From contig JAZQER010000046.1 in NCBI GenBank assembly GCA_045539095.1, forward strand, positions 1-22,284: a DNA stretch of 22,284 nt. The letters are read 5' to 3'. Source of the stretch: SFWF01 sp045539095. GTDB lineage: Bacteria; Bacillota; Clostridia; Oscillospirales; Acutalibacteraceae. Positions 15,771 to 22,284 of this stretch are shown one piece after another (the stretch's first letter is position 1; the number at the start of each line of letters is the position of its first letter). Under the pieces are notes generated by a model. It did no database searches. It worked only from the letters and a program-made list of their open reading frames with translations, and had not been told where the DNA came from. Made by a program: the position numbers and the translations under genes.

Positions 15771-15792
15771 AGGCGGATGTTTTCATCCGCCT
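15771..15792 (+). other. Strong hairpin between clpP and clpX
   Basis: AGGCGGATG at 15771-15779 pairs perfectly with CATCCGCCT at 15784-15792 around TTTT. No U-tract follows directly (AAAGCATTTTT), so it is more likely a partial terminator, RNA-stability element or processing site than a full terminator. The clpX ribosome binding site begins 19 bases further on. Confidence 0.65.
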
Positions 15793-15823
15793 AAAGCATT
15801 TTTATATAAAGAGGAGAATAAAA

Positions 15824-17086
15824 TTGGCAAACGGTAATAATAACAGAGAGGCGCGCTGTTCCTTTTGCGGTAAGACCGAAAATATGGTCAGCCGTATTAT
15901 TGAAGGCCCCGGTGTTTTTATCTGTGATGAGTGTATTGAATTCTGCTCGTCACTTTTGGAGCCCGACGACCTTCCCGTTTATCATAAGCCTAAAAAAGAA
16001 AAGGAAAAGGAATTTGTACTGCCGAAGCCTGCAGAGATTAAGTCAAAACTTGACGAATATGTTATCGGTCAGGACGAGGCGAAAATCAGCCTTGCAGTTG
16101 CAGTTTACAATCATTATAAACGCATTTTTAAGTCAAAAGATACCGATGTGGAGCTTAGCAAAAGTAATGTTTTACTGCTTGGTCCCACGGGTGTCGGAAA
16201 GACCTTGCTTGCGCAAACCCTTGCAAAAAGTCTCGGAGTACCCTTTGCAATCACAGACGCTACAACGCTTACCGAGGCGGGTTATGTCGGTGAAGATGTT
16301 GAGAATATATTACTTAGGCTAATTCAGGCGGCTGATTTTGATATTGAGAAGGCAGAACGCGGAATTATCTATATTGATGAGATAGACAAGATAGCAAGGA
16401 AGAGTGAAAACACCTCGATTACCCGTGATGTCAGCGGTGAGGGCGTTCAACAGGCTCTTCTAAAAATTCTTGAGGGTACTGTCGCTAATGTTCCCCCTCA
16501 GGGCGGAAGGAAACACCCCCAACAGGAGTTTATACAAATAGACACCACCAATATTCTCTTTATCTGCGGCGGTGCATTTGACGGACTTGATAAGATAATC
16601 GAAAAGCGTACGGGCGGCACTTCGCTTGGCTTTGGCAAGGATGTAAAATCTAAGATCGATCTTGAAAAAGAGGGTATCTATAAAAATGTTATCCATAGGG
16701 ATCTTGTCAGATTCGGCATTATACCCGAACTCGTGGGTAGAATTCCCGTTATTACCGCACTGTCGGCTATGGATAAGGAAACTCTTATTAAGATAATGAC
16801 CGAGCCAAAAAACTCGATTATCCGTCAGTACAAGGCGCTTTTTGAGCTTGACGGAATAGAGCTAGAGTTTACCGATGATGCACTCGAAAGAATAGCGGAA
16901 CTGACAATTGAGCGCAAAACCGGAGCCCGCGGACTTCGCTCTATAATAGAGGGTGTTCTTCGCTCACCTATGTACGAAACCCCGTCGGACGATACTGTAA
17001 CCAAGGTCATAATAACTAAGGAAGCGGTGGATGGAAAAGAGCCGATCTTTAATAGAAAAACAATAAATGCAAAAAAGGAAGCGTAA
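15824..17086 (+). CDS. clpX: ATP-dependent Clp protease ATP-binding subunit ClpX
   Basis: ClpX is the AAA+ unfoldase that feeds substrates to ClpP. The 420 residues show the N-terminal C4 zinc-binding domain (Cys12, Cys15, Cys34, Cys37), Walker A GPTGVGKT at 120-127, the GYVG pore loop at 153-156, and Walker B with DEID at 185-188. The sensor and C-terminal small domain (KTGARGLRSI) follow. The start is a TTG at 15824 with GAGGAG at 15811-15816; no ATG lies near enough to keep the zinc domain. It is the last gene of the tig-clpP-clpX group and is followed by a strong terminator. Confidence 0.97.
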   Translation: MANGNNNREARCSFCGKTENMVSRIIEGPGVFICDECIEFCSSLLEPDDLPVYHKPKKEKEKEFVLPKPAEIKSKLDEYVIGQDEAKISLAVAVYNHYKRIFKSKDTDVELSKSNVLLLGPTGVGKTLLAQTLAKSLGVPFAITDATTLTEAGYVGEDVENILLRLIQAADFDIEKAERGIIYIDEIDKIARKSENTSITRDVSGEGVQQALLKILEGTVANVPPQGGRKHPQQEFIQIDTTNILFICGGAFDGLDKIIEKRTGGTSLGFGKDVKSKIDLEKEGIYKNVIHRDLVRFGIIPELVGRIPVITALSAMDKETLIKIMTEPKNSIIRQYKALFELDGIELEFTDDALERIAELTIERKTGARGLRSIIEGVLRSPMYETPSDDTVTKVIITKEAVDGKEPIFNRKTINAKKEA

Positions 17087-17114
17087 AAAAATCCCGCAGA
17101 TGCGGGATTTTTTT
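17085..17114. terminator. Strong intrinsic terminator after clpX
   Basis: ATCCCGCA at 17091-17098 pairs with TGCGGGAT at 17101-17108, flanked by seven As and seven Ts, so it can act in both directions. It overlaps the last bases of the clpX stop codon. Confidence 0.92.
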
Positions 17115-17128
17115 GTAGTACTTGCGAC

Positions 17129-17171
17129 GCATAATATGCATAATATGCAGAAAACAATGCATATTTATTTG
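17129..17171. promoter_or_regulatory. Repeated ARG-box-like sites upstream of argG
   Basis: GCATAATATGC occurs twice in tandem, at 17129-17139 and 17138-17148, forming the near-palindrome TGCATAATATGCA at 17137-17149. A further half-match, TGCATATTTATTTG, lies at 17158-17171. All share TGCAT with the perfect palindrome at the argG promoter, about 90-110 bases upstream of it. This spacing suits binding of an ArgR-like hexamer to distant sites with looping. The regulator itself is not in the window. Confidence 0.45.
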
Positions 17172-17241
17172 TAAAAATGAACAATACCCAATATATATAA
17201 TAATAGTATTGTGTATTTTATTACAAACTTTCAAAAAAGGC

Positions 17242-17276
17242 TTGACAAAGTGTTGAATTTGTTGCATAATTATGCA
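17242..17276 (+). promoter_or_regulatory. argG promoter overlapping a perfect palindrome (ARG box-like)
   Basis: TTGACA at 17242-17247 and CATAAT at 17265-17270 are exactly 17 bases apart. The -10 lies inside TGCATAATTATGCA at 17263-17276, a perfect 14-base palindrome. ARG boxes bound by ArgR/AhrC have the form TGAAT-(A/T)4-ATTCA; this one has the same size and AT-rich centre with TGCAT/ATGCA. A bound repressor would block the -10. An arginine-responsive operator is inferred from the downstream genes. Confidence 0.7.
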
Positions 17277-17320
17277 CGTTGATTAACAAATTACACTCAG
17301 CTTGTTCGGAGGTATTTATT

Positions 17321-18556
17321 ATGAATAAAAAGGACATCAAAAAGGTAGTTTTAGCCTATTCGGGAGGACTCGATACTTCTATCATCATCCCTTGGCTCAA
17401 AGAGAATTATAACAACTGCGAGGTCATTGCCGTATCCGGTGACGTAGGACAGGGAACCGAGCTTGACGGTCTTGAGGAAAAGGCTATCAAAACCGGCGCT
17501 TCCAAGCTTTATGTCCTTGACCTTAAGGATGAATATGTTGAGGATTATATCTGGCCCTGCCTCAAAGCGGGTGCAGATTATGAGACCTACCTTCTCGGTA
17601 CTTCTCACGCTCGTCCCTGCATTGCAAAGGGACTTGCAGAGATTGCTAAAAAGGAAGGCGCAGATGCTATCTGCCACGGCTGTACAGGTAAGGGTAACGA
17701 CCAGGTTCGTTTCGAGCTTACCTTAAAGGCATTCGCTCCCGAAATGGCAATCATCGCTCCTTGGCGTGAGTGGGATATAAAATCCAGAGAAGAGGAAATC
17801 GAGTATGCAGAGTCACACAACATTCCTCTTAAAATAAACCGTGAGACCAACTACTCAAAGGATAAGAACGTATGGCACCTCTCTCACGAGGGAATGGACC
17901 TTGAGGACCCTGCAAATGAGCCGCAGTATACAAAGGAAGGCTTCCTCGAGATGTCAGTTGCTCCCGAGCAAGCACCCGATGCGCCTACATACGTTACAAT
18001 TCATTTTGAAAAGGGCGTTCCCACCGCACTTGACGGCGTAGAAATGAAGGGACTCCAGATAGTTGAAAAGCTGAATGAACTCGGCGGCGCAAATGGTGTC
18101 GGACTTCTCGATATCGTTGAAAACCGTCTTGTCGGAATGAAGAGCCGCGGCGTTTATGAAACTCCCGGCGGCGCAATTCTTTATAAGGCTCATGAGATAC
18201 TTGAAATGATAACCCTTGACCGTGACACCTCTCACTATAAGAAGCTGGTTTCTCAGCAGTTTGGTGAGCTCGTTTACTTCGGCAAGTGGTTCACTCCTCT
18301 CCGTGAAGCACTTTCTGCCTTCGTTGACAAGACTCAGGAAACCGTTACGGGTGACGTTAAGGTTAAGCTCTACAAGGGCAACATCATCAACGCAGGCGTA
18401 ACTTCACCCTACACACTCTATGATGAAGAGGTTGCTTCGTTTGGTGACGACGGCGGTGCTTATGACCAGACCGACTCTGCAGGCTTTATAAATCTTTACG
18501 GTCTGCCAATCAAGGTTAAGGCTCTGCTCGATCAGAAGAGGGAAGAGAACAAATAA
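17321..18556 (+). CDS. argG: Argininosuccinate synthase
   Basis: ArgG joins citrulline and aspartate with ATP to make argininosuccinate, the next-to-last step of arginine synthesis. The 411 residues start with the N-type ATP pyrophosphatase loop AYSGGLDTS at 12-20 and contain the conserved GDVGQG, CHGCTGKGNDQVRFE and APWREW segments. The frame opens at 17279, but ATG at 17321 has GGAGG at 17308-17312 and gives the family start. It is the first gene of an arginine operon, and its stop shares one base with the argC start (TAATG). The usual partner argH is not in the window. Confidence 0.97.
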   Translation: MNKKDIKKVVLAYSGGLDTSIIIPWLKENYNNCEVIAVSGDVGQGTELDGLEEKAIKTGASKLYVLDLKDEYVEDYIWPCLKAGADYETYLLGTSHARPCIAKGLAEIAKKEGADAICHGCTGKGNDQVRFELTLKAFAPEMAIIAPWREWDIKSREEEIEYAESHNIPLKINRETNYSKDKNVWHLSHEGMDLEDPANEPQYTKEGFLEMSVAPEQAPDAPTYVTIHFEKGVPTALDGVEMKGLQIVEKLNELGGANGVGLLDIVENRLVGMKSRGVYETPGGAILYKAHEILEMITLDRDTSHYKKLVSQQFGELVYFGKWFTPLREALSAFVDKTQETVTGDVKVKLYKGNIINAGVTSPYTLYDEEVASFGDDGGAYDQTDSAGFINLYGLPIKVKALLDQKREENK

Positions 18557-19482
18557 TGAATAAGGTATTTATAGACGGAAGTCAGGGAACAACGGGACTT
18601 CGTATCTTCGATAGACTGTCGGCTCGCGATGATATCGCATTGATAACCTTGCCGGAAGAGCTTCGAAAAGACCCCTCTGCCAGATGTGACGCCATAAATT
18701 CCTCGGAAATAACCTTCCTCTGCCTGCCCGATGCCGCCTCTATAGAAGCGGTCGCTATGGCGAGTGATAGGGTAAAAATACTCGATACATCCACTGCGCA
18801 CAGAACAAATGCGCAGTGGATTTACGGCTTTCCCGAGGTATATGAAAATGGCTTCGAGAAAGTTCAAAATGCAAATAGGGTAGCGGTACCAGGCTGTCAC
18901 GCAAGCGGATTCATTGCACTTATAAAGCCTCTTATTGATGCAGGTATTTTGGGCAAAGACGCTCTGCTCACCTGCCATTCGATAACTGGTTATTCGGGTG
19001 GAGGCAAGAAAATGATTGCCGAATACAGCAGTGAAGAAAGAGATATATTGTTTGACGCTCCCCGTCAGTACGGACTGGCGCAAGCACATAAGCATCTTCC
19101 CGAAATGAAGACAGTAACCGGCATTGATAACGAGCCTGTTTTCTGTCCCATAGTATCTGATTTTTACAGCGGAATGTGTGTTACCGTGCCCCTGTTTAAA
19201 AGTCAGCTTAAAAAGGGAACAGCGGAGGATATCAAAAACCTCTACAAACAGAAATATCAGGGACCTGTCGTTAATTATGTAGAAGACGTAAGTGAGGGCG
19301 GATTTGTTTCTGCAAACGGAATTTTCGGTAAAGATTCTATGCAGATTACCGTAGCCGGTAACAAGGACAGAATTCTTCTTATTGCTCGTTATGATAATCT
19401 TGGAAAAGGCGCTTCGGGCGCGGCTTTAGAGTGTATGAACATTATGCTCGGTGAGGATATTACAAAAGGTTTAGATATTTGA
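18556..19482 (+). CDS. argC: N-acetyl-gamma-glutamyl-phosphate reductase, short (type 2) form
   Basis: ArgC reduces N-acetylglutamyl phosphate to the semialdehyde with NADPH. At 308 residues it is the shorter type 2 enzyme rather than the form of about 345 residues found in B. subtilis and E. coli. Visible features are the nucleotide-binding GSQGTTGLRI at 8-17, the catalytic cysteine in VPGCHASG (Cys114), and the histidine pair in AHKHLPEM (178-180). The ATG overlaps the argG stop by one base, so the two are coupled. Confidence 0.95.
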   Translation: MNKVFIDGSQGTTGLRIFDRLSARDDIALITLPEELRKDPSARCDAINSSEITFLCLPDAASIEAVAMASDRVKILDTSTAHRTNAQWIYGFPEVYENGFEKVQNANRVAVPGCHASGFIALIKPLIDAGILGKDALLTCHSITGYSGGGKKMIAEYSSEERDILFDAPRQYGLAQAHKHLPEMKTVTGIDNEPVFCPIVSDFYSGMCVTVPLFKSQLKKGTAEDIKNLYKQKYQGPVVNYVEDVSEGGFVSANGIFGKDSMQITVAGNKDRILLIARYDNLGKGASGAALECMNIMLGEDITKGLDI

Positions 19483-19498
19483 ATTTAGGAGTTTTAAA

Positions 19499-20710
19499 AT
19501 GCAACTGATTAAAGGCGGCGTTACCGCCGCAAAAGGCTTTAAAGCAAACGGAATACATTGCGGTATAAGAAAAAACCGCACAAAGCGTGACCTCGCTCTT
19601 ATCGTCAGCGAAAAGCGAGCTGCTGCGGCAGGTGTGTATACCACAAACCTTGTCAAAGGAGCTCCTAATATCGTAACACGTGAAAACATCTCTGACGGAT
19701 ATGCCATCGCTGCCGTCTGCAACAGCGGAAATGCCAATACCTGTAACGCTAACGGAATCGAGATAGCGCGTGGTATGTGCGATATCACCGCCGCCGCCCT
19801 CGGAGTAGATGCAAAAGATATTATCGTGGCTTCCACCGGTGTTATTGGACAACCCTTATCCCTTGATCCGATAAAGGGCGGTATGGAGGAGCTGTTAGCA
19901 GGTCTTGGTGACAATTCACAGTTTGCTGCAGAGGGAATTATGACCACGGATACCAAGCTCAAAGAGGTTGCGGTTTCATTTAATATCGGCGGTAAGGAAT
20001 GTAAAATGGGCGGTATTGCCAAGGGCTCGGGAATGATTCATCCCAATATGGCAACAATGCTCGTCTTTATTACAACCGACTGCGCAATCACTCCCGAAAT
20101 GCTGCAGAAGGCTCTTTCGGAAGACATAAAGTCAACTTTCAATATGGTATCCATAGACGGCGACACCTCAACCAATGATATGGTAACCGTTATGGCAAAC
20201 GGAATGGCAGAAAACTCCGTCATTGACTCTTTCAATGATGATTTCTATACCTTCTGCAAAGCCCTCAACACTATAACCGTCCACCTCTGCAAGATGATTG
20301 CGGGTGACGGCGAGGGAGCGACAAAGCTTCTTGAATGTGTTGTATCAGGCGGTAAGAGTGAAGCAGTTGCCAAAACCGTAGCAAAGAGTGTTATCTGCTC
20401 ATCTCTCACAAAGGCGGCCATGTTCGGTGCCGATGCAAACTGGGGACGCGTTCTCTGCGCAATCGGTTACAGTGGAGCCGATGTTGACGTTATGAAGGTC
20501 GATGTTTCGTTTAAATCCGCTAAGGGTGAGATATCTGTCTGCGAAAATGGCGCAGGAGTTGATTTCTCGGAAGAAAAGGCAAAAGAAATTCTATTAGAGG
20601 ATGAAATTGACATAATTGTAAACCTTAATGACGGCGAGTTCGGTGCCACCGCTTGGGGCTGTGATTTGACATATGACTATGTTAAAATCAACGGAGACTA
20701 CCGCACTTGA
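19499..20710 (+). CDS. argJ: Glutamate N-acetyltransferase / amino-acid N-acetyltransferase
   Basis: ArgJ transfers acetyl from N-acetylornithine to glutamate, closing the acetyl cycle; bifunctional forms also use acetyl-CoA. The 403 residues contain the self-cleavage site in KGSGMIHPNMATML, with the nucleophile Thr186, so the chain should split into alpha and beta subunits. The C-terminal segment ending DYVKINGDYRT is typical and complete. The ATG follows GGAG at 19488-19491, 16 bases after argC. Bifunctionality cannot be read from sequence alone, but no argA is present in the window. The gene ends at the left arm of the inverted-repeat spacer. Confidence 0.96.
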   Translation: MQLIKGGVTAAKGFKANGIHCGIRKNRTKRDLALIVSEKRAAAAGVYTTNLVKGAPNIVTRENISDGYAIAAVCNSGNANTCNANGIEIARGMCDITAAALGVDAKDIIVASTGVIGQPLSLDPIKGGMEELLAGLGDNSQFAAEGIMTTDTKLKEVAVSFNIGGKECKMGGIAKGSGMIHPNMATMLVFITTDCAITPEMLQKALSEDIKSTFNMVSIDGDTSTNDMVTVMANGMAENSVIDSFNDDFYTFCKALNTITVHLCKMIAGDGEGATKLLECVVSGGKSEAVAKTVAKSVICSSLTKAAMFGADANWGRVLCAIGYSGADVDVMKVDVSFKSAKGEISVCENGAGVDFSEEKAKEILLEDEIDIIVNLNDGEFGATAWGCDLTYDYVKINGDYRT

Positions 20711-20930
20711 GTTCGGATAAATTTGCCCATAGCACTCGCCTCTCGGTCAGGGGCGGTATAGAAATACAGCACCGCTGACCGGATGCGGCACTCTGAACAA
20801 ATTTCTCTCGAACTCGGTCTTGCGATATTTATTCCCAAATCTTTAAGACGTAGGAGAGAACTGTGTTCTCCCGTTATACATTCGTTGCCGCAGGCAACAC
20901 CATAATTATTCATCATTCATTATTCATTAC
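20709..20930. repeat. Hairpin-rich spacer inside the arg operon, possible MITE/REP-like element
   Basis: The 238-base gap between argJ and argB has no credible gene. GAGTTCG at 20709-20715 pairs with CGAACTC at 20809-20815. Inside it CGGTCA (20744-20749) pairs with TGACCG (20776-20781), and GCGGT (20753-20757) with ACCGC (20771-20775). Further right are GAGAAC/GTTCTC (20856-20861 with 20865-20870) and GTTGCC/GGCAAC (20884-20889 with 20893-20898). Last come three tandem 7-mers of the form (T/C)ATTCAT at 20907-20927. Such a stack is typical of non-autonomous repeat elements, or of a regulatory leader for argB. Confidence 0.55.
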
Positions 20931-20948
20931 TTTTCAGGAGAAAATTTT

Positions 20949-21803
20949 ATGATTACCAATGCTCAAAGGGCAGAAATTCTTGTCCGCGCACTGCCCTACA
21001 TAAAACAGTATGACGGTAAGACCATCGTAGTAAAATACGGCGGCAACGCTATGATAAACGAGGAACTCAAAAATGATGTCATGCGTGACCTCGTACTCCT
21101 CAATACAATCGGAATAAAGGTTGTTCTCGTTCACGGCGGCGGCCCGGAGATATCCGATATGCTGAAAAGGGTAGGTAAGGAGTCGAAGTTCGTAAACGGA
21201 CTCAGGGTTACCGACAGCGAAACCGCAGAAATAGTACAGATGGTCCTTGCAGGAAAGATTAACAAGACCTTGGTTAATCACCTTCAGAACTCGGGTGGTA
21301 AGGCAATCGGTCTTACGGGTACCGACGGACACCTTATCGAGGCCGAAATGAAAAATCCAGAGCTCGGCTATGTAGGTGAGATAACGTCTATCAATATCGA
21401 GCCGGTGACCGACCTTTTAGAGAAGGGCTATATCCCCGTAATCTCTACCGTCGGATGCGATAAAGAGGGTAATATCTACAATATCAATGCTGATACTGCA
21501 GCGGCTAGGATTGCTTCTTCTCTTGGCGCAGAGTCGCTTATACTTATGACCGATATTGCGGGACTTCTTCGTGACAAAGATGATGAAAGCTCCCTTATCT
21601 CCTCGGTATGTGTCAGCGAAGCACCTCTCCTTATGCGCGAAGGCATTATCTCAGGCGGTATGATACCCAAGATAGAGTGCTGTGTTGAGGCCATACGTCA
21701 GGGCGTAAACAAGGTATTTATAATAGACGGAAGAGTGCCTCACGCACTTCTTATTGAAACCCTTACCGATGAAGGTATCGGTACAATGCTCTACGGAGGA
21801 TAA
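20949..21803 (+). CDS. argB: Acetylglutamate kinase
   Basis: ArgB phosphorylates N-acetylglutamate, the usual control step of the pathway. The 284 residues have KYGGNAM at 29-35 and VHGGGPE at 61-67 for ATP and substrate binding, and the GGMIPK motif near the C-terminus. It begins with an extra helix (AQRAEILVRALPYIKQY), the N-helix known from hexameric, arginine-inhibited kinases such as that of Thermotoga and absent from the E. coli enzyme, so feedback inhibition by arginine is likely. ATG at 20949 follows AGGAG at 20936-20940. It is separated from argJ by the hairpin spacer and from argD by one base. Confidence 0.97.
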   Translation: MITNAQRAEILVRALPYIKQYDGKTIVVKYGGNAMINEELKNDVMRDLVLLNTIGIKVVLVHGGGPEISDMLKRVGKESKFVNGLRVTDSETAEIVQMVLAGKINKTLVNHLQNSGGKAIGLTGTDGHLIEAEMKNPELGYVGEITSINIEPVTDLLEKGYIPVISTVGCDKEGNIYNINADTAAARIASSLGAESLILMTDIAGLLRDKDDESSLISSVCVSEAPLLMREGIISGGMIPKIECCVEAIRQGVNKVFIIDGRVPHALLIETLTDEGIGTMLYGG

Positions 21804-21804
21804 A

Positions 21805-22284
21805 ATGAGTATTACTAATTTAGATAAAGAGTATGTTGCCTCTACCTACGGACGCTTTCCTTTGGAGCTTCGTGAGGGAATTGGTGCCGTAGCTTACGAC
21901 ACCGAAGGCAAGGAATATATAGATATGGGTACGGGAATTGCTGTTAATACCTTCGGCTTTTCGGATACCGAATGGGTAATTGCCGTAACTGAGCAGTTAA
22001 CTCGACTTCAGCACACCTCAAACCTTTATTATACAGAGCCCTGTGCAAAATTAGCTCAGCTGCTTTGCGAAAAAACGGGTATGAAAAAAGTCTTTTTCGG
22101 AAATTCGGGTGCAGAAGCAAACGAGTGTGCTATAAAAACCGCCCGCCGCTACTCTTTTTTAAAGTACGGAGAGGGCAGAAGCACAATAGTCACTCTTAAA
22201 AACTCCTTCCACGGCAGAACTATAACCACACTTGCCGCAACGGGACAGGACTCCTTCCACACCGAGTTTGGACCCTTTACCGAG
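21805..22284 (+). CDS. argD: Acetylornithine aminotransferase, N-terminal part (runs off the window)
   Basis: ArgD is a PLP aminotransferase converting N-acetylglutamate semialdehyde to N-acetylornithine. The first 160 residues are in the window, starting MSITNLDKEYVASTYGRFP. The class III aminotransferase landmarks MGTGIAVNTFG, NSGAEANE and SFHGRT are present; the PLP lysine lies beyond the right edge. The ATG is one base after the argB stop, with GGAGGA at 21795-21800 inside the end of argB. It continues the arg operon rightward. Confidence 0.93.
   Translation, partial: MSITNLDKEYVASTYGRFPLELREGIGAVAYDTEGKEYIDMGTGIAVNTFGFSDTEWVIAVTEQLTRLQHTSNLYYTEPCAKLAQLLCEKTGMKKVFFGNSGAEANECAIKTARRYSFLKYGEGRSTIVTLKNSFHGRTITTLAATGQDSFHTEFGPFTE

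Noticed and set aside
18532..19095. 187-residue minus-strand open frame inside argC
   Set aside because: It is antisense to a complete ArgC with catalytic residues, so it is a shadow.
20698..20916. 72-residue minus-strand open frame in the argJ-argB gap
   Set aside because: It lies entirely over the hairpin arms, overlaps the argJ end, has no recognisable domain and no clear ribosome binding site. It is most likely a shadow of the repeat.

Overview
The window looks like chromosomal DNA from a low-to-mid GC Gram-positive of class Clostridia, most likely an Oscillospiraceae/Ruminococcaceae-type gut anaerobe. Support comes from the gene orders rplS-lepB-rbgA-rnhB-yraN and tig-clpP-clpX, strong GGAGG ribosome binding sites, TTG/GTG starts, a DUF1540 protein and a class B sortase. 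Species cannot be named from the sequence alone. There is no rRNA, tRNA, CRISPR array, transposase or phage gene. Most of the window is housekeeping; the unusual parts are one multidomain fusion protein and several structured intergenic segments.

Left block (about 220-6950, minus strand): a compact operon read right to left. It encodes a cysteine desulfurase, ThiI (4-thiouridine/thiazole sulfur transfer), a 910-residue fusion of CinA/PncC with a membrane-anchored class B sortase, a membrane-anchored protein with a CinA-N-like domain, and a small multidrug-export family membrane protein. A consensus promoter precedes the desulfurase and a perfect 13-bp hairpin ends the operon. The first 170 bases carry several hairpins and no gene.

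Middle block (about 7090-12640, plus): ribosomal protein L19 with its own promoter and leader, signal peptidase I, the ribosome-assembly GTPase RbgA, RNase HII, YraN, an M19-type dipeptidase whose start is abnormal, and threonine synthase. A bidirectional terminator separates these from a small cysteine-rich DUF1540 gene on the minus strand. A 10-bp inverted repeat lies between that gene and a divergent metallophosphoesterase.

Proteostasis block (about 13630-17115, plus): trigger factor, ClpP and ClpX, closed by a strong terminator.

Arginine block (about 17130 to the right edge, plus): argG, argC, argJ, argB and the start of argD. A promoter overlaps a perfect TGCAT/ATGCA palindrome that resembles an ARG box. 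The genes carry glutamate through acetylated intermediates (ArgJ, ArgB, ArgC, ArgD) and provide the citrulline-to-argininosuccinate step (ArgG). The operon is tightly packed except for a 238-base hairpin-rich spacer between argJ and argB, which is the best candidate for an inserted repeat element or an attenuator.

The most notable items are the CinA-sortase fusion, the yraN/dipeptidase junction where the metal-binding HxD motif lies upstream of every conventional start codon, the spacer inside the arg operon, and the palindromes at argG and between DUF1540 and the phosphoesterase.
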